Shown: positions 9,013 through 16,756 of the stretch, one piece after another
Numbering within the stretch: the stretch's first letter is position 1
How the letters are laid out: the number at the start of each line of letters is the position of its first letter
Source: Candidatus Kapaibacterium sp.
GTDB taxonomy: Bacteria; Bacteroidota; Ignavibacteria; Kapaibacteriales; UBA2268
Direction of reading: 5' to 3'
Assembly: GCA_937927515.1 (NCBI GenBank)
Contig: CALBDO010000015.1
Location: 45,643-109,642 of the forward strand
DNA length: 64,000 bases
The notes under the pieces: model-generated
Databases searched by the model: none
What the model was told of the DNA's origin: nothing
What the model saw: only the letters and a program-made list of their open reading frames with translations
Made by a program: the position numbers and the translations under genes

Positions 9013-10277
9013 TGAGTAATTTTTTCGAACCTTGTGTAATGACGAAGAACCTCTGGGATTGTTACACTTCCGTCCTCTGGATTGTAATTGTTTTCCAATA
9101 AGGCAACAATTAAACGAGAGGTGGCAAGACCACTTCCATTCAGTGTATGAACATATTCAGGTTTACTATTGGGAGTTCGTTTGAAACGAATATTAGCTCG
9201 CCTTGCTTGGAAATCTTCAAAATTACTACAGCTAGAGACCTCCAACCACTTTTTCTCGGCCGGAGACCATACTTCAATGTCATAAGTCTTTGCGCTGGAA
9301 AAACTTGTATCCCCACTACATAGCAAAACAACCCTGTATGGGACATCCAATGCTTGTAAAATTGATTCTGCATCCATTGTCAATGATTCCAGTTCCTCGT
9401 AGGAAGTCTCTGGAGTAGTGAATTTGACCATTTCAACCTTATTGAATTGATGCACACGAAGAAATCCACGAGTCTCCTTTCCGTAGCTCCCAGCCTCGCG
9501 ACGAAAGCAAGGGGAGTAGGCTACGAACTTCTTGGGAAGGTCGTTTGCATTCAAAATTTCACCAGAGTAATAATTAGTTACGGGCACCTCCGCCGTGGGA
9601 ATAAGATAGAGTTCGTCCTTCTCGATATGGTACATATCTTCGGCAAGCTTAGGTATTTGCCCAGTGCCAATCATAGAATTTTGATTGACTAGGAATGGAG
9701 GAAATAGTTCTAAGTAATTATGTTCGTAGATGTGCTTTTCGAGCATAAAAGTAATCAAGGCTCGTTCCAACGCAGCACCCCGACCCACATAATATGCAAA
9801 ACCAGAGCCAGTTACTTTGGCTCCACGCTCGAAATCTATTATATTTAAACTTTTGGCAATTTCAAGATGATTGGGCACATTAATTTCTTTCGGTTGACCC
9901 CAAGAACGTACAACAATATTATCATTCGAGTCTTTGCCAAATGGTACAGTCTCGTGCAAAATATTTGGAATCTTCAAGAGCTCGTCCTTAATTTCCAATT
10001 CGACTTGGCGTAGCTCCTCGTCCATTTGCTTTATCTTATCGGAAACTCTGCGCATCTCTTCAATTTTTACATTAGCATCCTTTTTCTCTTTCTTCAAAAG
10101 AGCAATTTCGTTTGAAACGACATTCCGCAAATGCTTTAAGTGCTCTACCTCGGATATAATCTCGCGCCTACGCTCGTCTAATTTTAATAGTTTTTCTAAA
10201 TCAGAATTTTCACCTTTCGCTTCAATGTTTTTTAGTACCAGGTCAACATTTTCTCTTATAAATTTTAAGTCCAGCAT
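9009..10277 (-). CDS. serS: Seryl-tRNA synthetase
   Basis: SerRS charges tRNA-Ser with serine in the cytosol. The 422-residue protein has the N-terminal antiparallel coiled-coil arm (about residues 28-100, rich in Lys/Glu heptads) that grips the long tRNA variable arm. The class II catalytic core shows motif 2 at CFRREAGSYGKETRG (near 265) and motif 3 at GSGLATSRLIVALLE (near 387). Length is typical. It is the first gene of a minus-strand operon with DUF58 and uvrA, with a TAATTTTG element 18 bp upstream. Confidence 0.97.
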   Translation of the reverse strand: MLDLKFIRENVDLVLKNIEAKGENSDLEKLLKLDERRREIISEVEHLKHLRNVVSNEIALLKKEKKDANVKIEEMRRVSDKIKQMDEELRQVELEIKDELLKIPNILHETVPFGKDSNDNIVVRSWGQPKEINVPNHLEIAKSLNIIDFERGAKVTGSGFAYYVGRGAALERALITFMLEKHIYEHNYLELFPPFLVNQNSMIGTGQIPKLAEDMYHIEKDELYLIPTAEVPVTNYYSGEILNANDLPKKFVAYSPCFRREAGSYGKETRGFLRVHQFNKVEMVKFTTPETSYEELESLTMDAESILQALDVPYRVVLLCSGDTSFSSAKTYDIEVWSPAEKKWLEVSSCSNFEDFQARRANIRFKRTPNSKPEYVHTLNGSGLATSRLIVALLENNYNPEDGSVTIPEVLRHYTRFEKITQ

Positions 10278-10295
10278 GTTTTATCCAAAAAAATA

Positions 10296-10303
10296 CAAAA
10301 TTA
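10296..10303 (-). promoter_or_regulatory. Candidate -7 promoter element of serS
   Basis: On the minus strand these bases read TAATTTTG, an exact fit to the Bacteroidetes -7 consensus TAnnTTTG, placed 18 bp before the serS ATG. A clear -33 TTTG at 17-23 bp spacing is not visible. The call rests on the match and on the same 8-mer occurring before five other genes here. Confidence 0.4.
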
Positions 10304-10365
10304 CCTAAAAGTTGGTATGTTTTTATCTTCTATTATCGCTAACGAAAATAAAAACTAAAACCTAA

Positions 10366-10384
10366 AAATTGCATAATGCAATTT
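10366..10384. repeat. Perfect 9-bp inverted repeat between serS and the semialdehyde dehydrogenase gene
   Basis: AAATTGCAT (10366-10374) and ATGCAATTT (10376-10384) are exact reverse complements around one central base. The site lies in the 225-bp divergent intergenic region, about 84 bp upstream of the candidate promoter of the dehydrogenase gene. Such symmetry suits a dimeric regulator. It has no T-run and is not a terminator. Confidence 0.45.
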
Positions 10385-10467
10385 AAAACGTATTCGATGA
10401 ACGATATAGTTGGAAACACTCATAGTTGATATTAACCATCTCTTGCCCGCAGAAAATTCAAATTTTT

Positions 10468-10475
10468 TAATTTTG
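10468..10475 (+). promoter_or_regulatory. Candidate -7 promoter element of the semialdehyde dehydrogenase gene
   Basis: TAATTTTG, an exact TAnnTTTG match, ends 27 bp before the ATG at 10503. A CTTG lies 22 bp upstream as a possible -33. If real, transcription starts downstream of the longer possible start at 10410, which supports the ATG at 10503. Confidence 0.45.
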
Positions 10476-10502
10476 CTTTTTGTACAATCAAGAGAGAAAA
10501 AA

Positions 10503-12056
10503 ATGAAACCGTTTGCAAATCAAGTTTATTTGAATTTTTCAGACCCAAAAGTTTTGCGAAGGCAAAAGCAGGCAATCGAAAAGGTACGCACCCAATTTGG
10601 CAAAGAATACCCAAACATTATTAATGGTGCAGAAGTTTACACCGAGAAAAAAACAAAGTCCATTAACCCTGCACATCCAAACGAAGTTGTAGGAATCTTC
10701 CAAAAATCGGGTAAAGATGACGCAGAGAAGGCAATACAATCCGCATTGAAAGCGTTTGAAAGCTGGAAAAAGGTGCCAGCGCGAGAGAGAGCAAATTATT
10801 TATTCAAGGCAGCTGCAGAACTACGCCGACGTCGGTATGAAATCAATGCTTGGATGATATCCGAGGTAGGAAAGAACTATCTTGAAGCGGACGCTGATAC
10901 TTGCGAGGCGATTGATTTCTTAGAATTTTATGGACGAGAGGCAATCCGATATGCACAAAGACAACCATTAACAAAAATCAAAGGGGAAAAAAACGAGTAT
11001 TTCTACATCCCGTTAGGAGTGGGAGTAATTATCCCACCTTGGAACTTTCCACTTGCAATTTTGACCGGAATGACATCTGCAGCAATAGTTACTGGTAATA
11101 CTGTCGTTTTGAAACCATCTTCGGACTCACCAATGATGGGATGGATATTATATGAAACATTTAAAAAAGTTGGTTTGCCCGATGGTGTTCTGAACTTCTT
11201 GGTTGCAAGTGGTGCCGAAGCCGGAGATTATTTGGTAACACATCCAAAGACACGATTTATTTCTTTCACCGGCTCGATGGAAGTTGGGCTAAGAATAAAT
11301 GAACTTGCTGCGAAACTATCTCCTGGTCAAATATGGATAAAAAGAGTCATTGCAGAAATGGGAGGCAAGGATGCAATCATCGTCGATTCGGAAGCAGACA
11401 TCGATGATGCAGTCAAAGGAGTTGTTGTCTCTGCCTTTGGTTTCCAAGGACAGAAATGCTCTGCATGTTCCCGAGCTATTGTCGACAAAAAGGTTTACGA
11501 TGAATTCGTTGAAAAACTCAAAGTAGAAGTCGAGAAGATACAAATTGGCGACCCCAAAGATAATTATCAAATGGGTCCTGTAATTAATGCTTCCGCAGAG
11601 CAAAGCATTCTTTCATATATTGAAATTGGAAAAAAAGAAGGTAAATTGATTTGCGGCGGAAACAAAGTCAAAGACTTGGATGGTTATTTCATAGAACCTA
11701 CAGTTTTTATTGATGTCGACACGAAAGCAAGAATTGCTCAAGAGGAAATATTCGGACCAGTCCTGGCTGTAATCAAAGCAGAAGACTTCGACGATGCCCT
11801 TCGAATTGCCAACGATACAATTTATGGGTTAACAGGTTCTGTTTATTCGTTGAACCGTGAAAAGTTGATGAAAGCAAGAGATGAATTCCACGTTGGGAAT
11901 TTATACTTCAACCGTAAGTGCACAGGTGCACTCGTGGACGTCCATCCATTTGGTGGTTTCAATATGAGCGGAACCGACTCCAAGGCTGGTGGAAGAGACT
12001 ATTTGTTGCTATTCTTGCAAGGAAAATCTGTAAGCGAGAAAATAATTAAAAAGTGA
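10503..12056 (+). CDS. L-glutamate gamma-semialdehyde (1-pyrroline-5-carboxylate) dehydrogenase
   Basis: The enzyme oxidises glutamate semialdehyde, the product of proline or ornithine breakdown, to glutamate with NAD(P). The 517-residue product has the aldehyde-dehydrogenase fold. It shows PPWNFPLAILTGM near 175, KPSSDSP near 202, FTGSMEVG near 250, EMGGKDAIIV near 287 and the catalytic cysteine in GFQGQKCSACSRA near 317. Length equals that of RocA/PruA-type single-domain enzymes. The ATG at 10503 is preferred over an upstream TTG at 10410. It begins MKPFANQ, has a GAGAG purine stretch upstream, and lies after the candidate promoter. A strong terminator follows, so the gene is monocistronic. 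No proline dehydrogenase lies nearby. Confidence 0.9.
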   Translation: MKPFANQVYLNFSDPKVLRRQKQAIEKVRTQFGKEYPNIINGAEVYTEKKTKSINPAHPNEVVGIFQKSGKDDAEKAIQSALKAFESWKKVPARERANYLFKAAAELRRRRYEINAWMISEVGKNYLEADADTCEAIDFLEFYGREAIRYAQRQPLTKIKGEKNEYFYIPLGVGVIIPPWNFPLAILTGMTSAAIVTGNTVVLKPSSDSPMMGWILYETFKKVGLPDGVLNFLVASGAEAGDYLVTHPKTRFISFTGSMEVGLRINELAAKLSPGQIWIKRVIAEMGGKDAIIVDSEADIDDAVKGVVVSAFGFQGQKCSACSRAIVDKKVYDEFVEKLKVEVEKIQIGDPKDNYQMGPVINASAEQSILSYIEIGKKEGKLICGGNKVKDLDGYFIEPTVFIDVDTKARIAQEEIFGPVLAVIKAEDFDDALRIANDTIYGLTGSVYSLNREKLMKARDEFHVGNLYFNRKCTGALVDVHPFGGFNMSGTDSKAGGRDYLLLFLQGKSVSEKIIKK

Positions 12057-12075
12057 TAAATTCTCTCGAGAATTT

Positions 12076-12114
12076 AACGGAGCAGGAGTAATCATCTTGC
12101 TCCGTTTTATTTTT
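12076..12114 (+). terminator. Rho-independent terminator after the semialdehyde dehydrogenase gene
   Basis: AACGGAGCA (12076-12084) pairs perfectly with TGCTCCGTT (12098-12106) over a 13-nt loop, followed by TTATTTTT. It starts 19 bp after the stop codon. Confidence 0.85.
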
Positions 12115-12185
12115 GAACAAAAATCAGATGTAATCCACGTAAGAAGGGAAATTAAATCAAAAAAATCTTGCTTACATTCTTGAAC

Positions 12186-13412
12186 TTATTGCCTTCTGAA
12201 AGGCACGAACCAAGTCTCCCCAAGAGTTATTTCAAGAATCATTCTCCCAAAGTATTCCTGTGGTAAATTGTTAACGGGGGGTATCCGAGCACCAAAAACA
12301 AAGCCAGCATTTAACATTGCAGAACCAACAATAGGGAATTCGAATCCGAAACTAAAAGCATATTCATTTATTTTACTTCCATCAAATATTGGATACAATT
12401 GTTTGTAGTATGCTCCAATATTGTAAGTGATGCGATTTGAATACGATGTAAAAGTTGATTTGCTTCCATAATGAGACAAGCCAAATGCAATTTTATACTC
12501 ATTATCCAATTTTGTTCGCGGTCCTGTATTGTAGGTCATTTTAGTGAAATCCCTTTTCACGAATTCACCTGTGAGTAATGTTCTACCATGTTTATAAGAA
12601 ATCCCAAAACCATAAGAAAAGGGCATATCCAGTTTTGATTCTGCTTCGAAAGAAGTATCCAAGGTTAGTTCATATATATATGTTGCGTTTCTTTTCACAG
12701 AGATACTATTGTTTGCTTCGAAGAATACCCCAAAAAATAATCTATTAAGTGGATATAAAAGAGCGCCAAGGCGATAACCAACGCCAGAGAAATAATCATT
12801 TTCCTCGGTAATAGCAGAGGAGGCATAACTACCCTGAACAAGCGTCCTATTATACCTTTGAATTGTGCCGAAGTTTGTAACACCGGAAATACCAACGAAA
12901 AGAAAATCAAATGGTTTATAAGAGAATCCCAGAAAAGCTTGTGATAAACCACCAGTACCTAAATAATTGTTACTTCCTCTTAGAACGTAGTCATCTATAA
13001 CCACTTCAACAGGCTTTGCAATGTAGTAGTTAACGGAGGAATAGGGATTAAAACCGAAAACTATACTAAAACCTTTGCTGGTATCAACAGCAAGACCATA
13101 AAAAATGCCATCAACCTTACCATTGTTTTGCCAAAGATGCGCTCCTTCTGTTTTAACCAGATTTTGATTAAACCTGTAGCCAGCACGAATTCTTGTTTGA
13201 TTTAGTAATCCCCATAAAGCTGGATTAACCAAATTGATAGAATTATCTTTTGGTACCGCAACAGCACAACCACCGAGGGCATCAAAAACTGCACTGCTAT
13301 TGTGAATGACATCGCCAATACCGTAGATAGAATAATTTGAACCACCCTGCGAAAAAGAATTAAAAGAGATGATTGTTAATATGATAACGGATAAAGCAAA
13401 TACCTTTTTCAT
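12186..13412 (-). CDS. Outer-membrane beta-barrel protein of unknown function
   Basis: The 408-residue product begins with a clear signal peptide (MKKVFALSVIILTIISFNSF, cleavage probably after FSQ). It continues with SNYSIYGIGD and a segment ALGGCAVAVPKDNSINLVNPALW that resembles the N-terminus of FadL/PorV-like barrels of Bacteroidetes. The rest consists of alternating beta-strand-like segments with many Tyr, Phe and Gly residues, ending in a strand near the C-terminus. Its ATG overlaps the stop of the upstream lipoprotein gene (ATGA), so the two are translationally coupled and may act together at the outer membrane. No specific function is claimed. Confidence 0.65.
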   Translation of the reverse strand: MKKVFALSVIILTIISFNSFSQGGSNYSIYGIGDVIHNSSAVFDALGGCAVAVPKDNSINLVNPALWGLLNQTRIRAGYRFNQNLVKTEGAHLWQNNGKVDGIFYGLAVDTSKGFSIVFGFNPYSSVNYYIAKPVEVVIDDYVLRGSNNYLGTGGLSQAFLGFSYKPFDFLFVGISGVTNFGTIQRYNRTLVQGSYASSAITEENDYFSGVGYRLGALLYPLNRLFFGVFFEANNSISVKRNATYIYELTLDTSFEAESKLDMPFSYGFGISYKHGRTLLTGEFVKRDFTKMTYNTGPRTKLDNEYKIAFGLSHYGSKSTFTSYSNRITYNIGAYYKQLYPIFDGSKINEYAFSFGFEFPIVGSAMLNAGFVFGARIPPVNNLPQEYFGRMILEITLGETWFVPFRRQ

Positions 13413-14629
13413 CTCAACAACCTTTTGGAATAAATAATTTTTAATTTAGGTCGCTTCATTGGGTCTGGAGCATCTAGACCAAAGAAAGCAATTCTGTTCA
13501 AAGTGCGCATTTCGTTCCAGTAATATGAATACAATAAGATTTCTCCTTTTGCATCCTGCTTTAACCAAAGCTCGATTGGGGAGGAGACTTTGGAGAAAAT
13601 CACTTTGTCACCTTGCCTGCGACCAAAGAACGAAATTATTGGTACGCTATCGAGTGGGCTATTCCCAAAGTAACCACCGCTAAATATGGTATCGAGACCA
13701 CTGGTACCATAAACTGTATTTTCCGGGTCTATTGTCAATTCCAACTGAGCATAATGAATGGCAGCCAGGCGGGGCAATTTAGAAACATCAAAACTTAGTG
13801 AAACACGATAGGAATACCCACTTTGAACAATTAAAGAGCGAAGAGTATCGAATTTTGGAACATCTACGACTGATGCATCTATAGCTGAATGTATATTCCA
13901 TATTCTGTCTGAACCGTCCAGGTATTTATAGTTGACAACCAATTTGGGATGTGATACTTTCGATTCTGTTACAAATTGAGCACTAATTAGATGAATCGAA
14001 TTACAACTCGGCTCTGGCGCAAGCAATAGTCCCCAGATGGGAATTGAGTCCTTGCTTTTCTTTAACCAATCCAAAATAAAACCTTTTCTCAAGGGAATAA
14101 CTATTTCCTTAATGGAATCAGTTCTCTCTATGTTGCCATCGAAATAGCCAATAGGTATTGGGTCTATTCTATGATTTGGGTTCCAATTGGTAAAAATAGA
14201 ATCCCAAGTTACTTTATTTGTCCAATAATCTTTTATTAAAAAAACTTTGAATGAAATGTGGGAGTTGATACTGTCGCCAAAAACATAGTTGGAAAAAGGA
14301 AGAATCAAACGTACGCTGTCGATTCTATCTTCGGTCAACCATAGCAGGGTATCTGGCAGATTAGATTCTTTGAATCGAAGTAAAGAAGCGGCTCGGTAGC
14401 CATTCCATCCACCTAAGAAAATTGCCCCAGTGTTGAATATCTGTGCAAAAACAAATTTTGATTGTCCACCAGAGAAAAAATCAACAGTGTCTGAACTTAT
14501 TGCAGAAACTACAGTTGTATCGTAAAGCAAAGTATAGGTGATTTCCGTGGGCAATTCATTGCAAGAGTATAATGTCCACAAAAACATTGTAACAAAAAAT
14601 AAGTTTAGAAATCTAGTCAATTGCATCAT
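13409..14629 (-). CDS. Secreted lipoprotein of unknown function, coupled to the downstream barrel protein
   Basis: Starting at the paired ATGs at 14629/14626 gives about 406 residues with a type II signal peptide ending LWTLYSC, so the mature protein should be lipid-anchored. An in-frame start at 14686 would put about 19 residues before this signal and is disfavoured. The mature part is rich in beta-strands, with repeated patterns such as RAASLLRF, SVRLILPF and NKVTWDSI. These loosely resemble DNRLRE/CBM96-type modules, but the match is weak. It lies 70 bp downstream of glgA, and its TGA overlaps the next gene's ATG by 4 bp. Confidence 0.62.
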   Translation of the reverse strand: MMQLTRFLNLFFVTMFLWTLYSCNELPTEITYTLLYDTTVVSAISSDTVDFFSGGQSKFVFAQIFNTGAIFLGGWNGYRAASLLRFKESNLPDTLLWLTEDRIDSVRLILPFSNYVFGDSINSHISFKVFLIKDYWTNKVTWDSIFTNWNPNHRIDPIPIGYFDGNIERTDSIKEIVIPLRKGFILDWLKKSKDSIPIWGLLLAPEPSCNSIHLISAQFVTESKVSHPKLVVNYKYLDGSDRIWNIHSAIDASVVDVPKFDTLRSLIVQSGYSYRVSLSFDVSKLPRLAAIHYAQLELTIDPENTVYGTSGLDTIFSGGYFGNSPLDSVPIISFFGRRQGDKVIFSKVSSPIELWLKQDAKGEILLYSYYWNEMRTLNRIAFFGLDAPDPMKRPKLKIIYSKRLLR

Positions 14630-14699
14630 ATCCCAAAATTTAATCTTTGATAAACGGAAGACGAAAAGATTTATGATTAAAATCAACTGTGTTCAATAT

Positions 14700-16175
14700 T
14701 TATTTGATTAGGGTTTTATAAATTTCAACATATTGCTCTGCAGAATCCTTCCAACTAAACTGTTTCTCCAAACAGTTGTTTGTTAACTTATCCCATAAAG
14801 CTTTGTTTTGATAGACAGAGATAGCCTCTTTCAGCTTGCTAACCAAGGCATTTGGTGTAGGTTCAGAGAAGACAAATCCGACGCCTTTTTCAGTGGTTGG
14901 CTCGAAGGGTTCGACAGAGTCTTGCAAACCCCCGGTTGCACGAACAATTGGAACTGTACCGTAAACTATTGAATACATAGCATTGTAGCCACAAGGTTCA
15001 TAAATCGAGGGCATTAGGAATAGGTCGGCACCAGCCTCGATTTTATGAGCAAGTTGCTCGTCGTAAATATTTTTGAAAGCGAACTTCCCTGGATATTTTT
15101 CGGCTAACTTGTTGAGTTTTTTAGTTAAATTTTGGTCGCCAGTCCCAAGCAAAACGAGATAAAGATTTTCTTTCATAATTTTGTCGAAGGCATCAATAAG
15201 CAACTTAAAGCCTTTATTCTCTTCGATGTGGGATATCATACCAACTAATGGGATGTCTAAGTTTGGTTCCAGCCCCACTCTCTTTAGCAAATCTTCTTTG
15301 TTGCACTTTTTATAAGTCTCGAAATTACTGTTTTGCAGTTTGCAAACTATATCATCATCAACCCTTGGGTTCCATTGCCAAGGGTCTATTCCATTCAACA
15401 CACCTACGAAGGAGTTGTTTCTCTCGAGCAGAATTTTGTTTAAACCATTAGTGTGGTTCTCGTCTTGTAAAGCTTCTTGGGCATAGGAGGGGGACACAGT
15501 GGTTACATAATCTGAGAATAGAATACCACCTTTGAGAAAGTTGAATTTACCTTTGTGTAATAATTTTTCTCTGAATTCCTCTGGCAAACCAATTTTATCG
15601 AAAGTCTCGACGGGAAATTCCCCTTGATTAGCAAAGTTGTGGACTGTAAGGACAAATTTAGTCTTTTTAAATTTGTTTGGATAAAGTGCTTTTGCAATCA
15701 CTGGTATTAGAGCAGTTTGCCAATCATTGCAGTGTAATATCTCGGGGAACCAATTTAGAAGCAAACAAGTAGTAATGACAGATTGGGAGAATAGAATAAA
15801 CCGTTCATCGTTGTCGGGAAATGGCTTACCAGTGGTTGGGTCGTTGTAAATTGCTTTTCTTTGGTCGAAATAGAAGGAATTAGTTGTAATATAAGACTGA
15901 ACTTTGTAGCGTTGGTTACTAATTGATGAAGATTTAACAGTAATTAATTCCTCTTTGCCGGCAATTTTAATAGGTATGTCTACCAATCGTTTAATCAAGT
16001 GAATTTGATGTTTTCGCTCGGAGATATTACCGTATCGCGGCATCATAACTCTAACATCGTGACCAAGTGCACGGAGGGCAAGAGTGAAGGAAAAAGAAAA
16101 ATCAGCAACACCACCAAACTTGATGTAAGGGAAAATTTCACTCGAAGCAAAAAGAACGGTTATAGATTTTGCCAT
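14700..16175 (-). CDS. glgA: Glycogen/starch synthase, GT5 family
   Basis: GlgA elongates alpha-1,4-glucan from ADP- or UDP-glucose in the cytosol. The 491-residue protein has the two Rossmann domains of GT5. The N-terminal domain has the donor-binding loop KFGGVADF near residue 19, where most GlgA have KxGGLADV, and the HCNDWQTALIP motif near 148. The C-terminal domain has IYEPCGYNAMYSIVYG near 395 and RATGGLQDSVEPF near 415. Length is close to bacterial GlgA. It heads a minus-strand cluster with a lipoprotein and a barrel protein. A TAATTTTG element lies 27 bp upstream of the ATG. Confidence 0.9.
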   Translation of the reverse strand: MAKSITVLFASSEIFPYIKFGGVADFSFSFTLALRALGHDVRVMMPRYGNISERKHQIHLIKRLVDIPIKIAGKEELITVKSSSISNQRYKVQSYITTNSFYFDQRKAIYNDPTTGKPFPDNDERFILFSQSVITTCLLLNWFPEILHCNDWQTALIPVIAKALYPNKFKKTKFVLTVHNFANQGEFPVETFDKIGLPEEFREKLLHKGKFNFLKGGILFSDYVTTVSPSYAQEALQDENHTNGLNKILLERNNSFVGVLNGIDPWQWNPRVDDDIVCKLQNSNFETYKKCNKEDLLKRVGLEPNLDIPLVGMISHIEENKGFKLLIDAFDKIMKENLYLVLLGTGDQNLTKKLNKLAEKYPGKFAFKNIYDEQLAHKIEAGADLFLMPSIYEPCGYNAMYSIVYGTVPIVRATGGLQDSVEPFEPTTEKGVGFVFSEPTPNALVSKLKEAISVYQNKALWDKLTNNCLEKQFSWKDSAEQYVEIYKTLIK

Positions 16176-16202
16176 TTTAATTTAATTGTTTTTCTTAAAT
16201 TA

Positions 16203-16210
16203 CAAAATTA
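16203..16210 (-). promoter_or_regulatory. Candidate -7 promoter element of glgA
   Basis: Reads TAATTTTG on the minus strand, 27 bp before the glgA ATG. No convincing -33 TTTG at the usual spacing was found. Confidence 0.4.
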
Positions 16211-16316
16211 CAAAAAATTTAGGCTTGTTGTTTCATTATGGCCAAGAATTAAAGGACCAATTTTTTCTTATTCAAACAAAATTTCATATTTTGCTTTCAT
16301 TTAAATAGGAGTAAAA

Positions 16317-16754
16317 ATGAAAAAATTACCAAAAGTTGAAGATATAATGTCGAAGGACCTCTTCGTCGTAAATTGGAACGATACATTGAGAAAAGCATTT
16401 GATTATATCAAAAAAGAACGCATCAGACACGTTCCTGTCGTTGAATATGGAAAATTTGTAGGTATGATAGAAGAAAAACGGCTCAACGAATATCTAACAA
16501 AAAAAATTTACGACCCAGACGAAGAACTCGAAGAAGCAGAAAGCTCGAGAATTTCAGATTTTGATTACTTAGTGAAAAGAAATATTCCCGTTCTGTTTCC
16601 AGAGGATAGTATATTGAAAGCATTAGAGTTGTTCTTAAAGAAGAAAGGAGAGTGTTTTCCAGTCGTAGACAAAGAAAATAATCTTGTCGGTGTCGTCTCA
16701 TATATAGACTTACTGCTGTATTTGTATAAAGAATTGTCTGAAAAAACTAAATAA
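16317..16754 (+). CDS. Two-CBS-domain protein
   Basis: The 145-residue protein is essentially a Bateman module. CBS1 covers about residues 8-65 (VEDIMSKDLFVVN, HVPVVEYGKFVGMI) and CBS2 about residues 85-140 (NIPVLFPEDSILKALE, CFPVVDKENNLVGVVS). The two are joined by an acidic linker. Such stand-alone modules bind adenosyl ligands and usually regulate a partner protein, and the partner is not evident here. The start ATG has a strong AGGAG site. It ends 2 bp before comM, so the genes form an operon. Confidence 0.85.
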   Translation: MKKLPKVEDIMSKDLFVVNWNDTLRKAFDYIKKERIRHVPVVEYGKFVGMIEEKRLNEYLTKKIYDPDEELEEAESSRISDFDYLVKRNIPVLFPEDSILKALELFLKKKGECFPVVDKENNLVGVVSYIDLLLYLYKELSEKTK

Positions 16755-16756
16755 AA

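Noticed and set aside
10410..10502. Extended start of the semialdehyde dehydrogenase gene (TTG at 10410)
   Set aside because: The extra 31 residues are not family-like, the TAATTTTG box lies inside them, and the ATG at 10503 gives the normal length.
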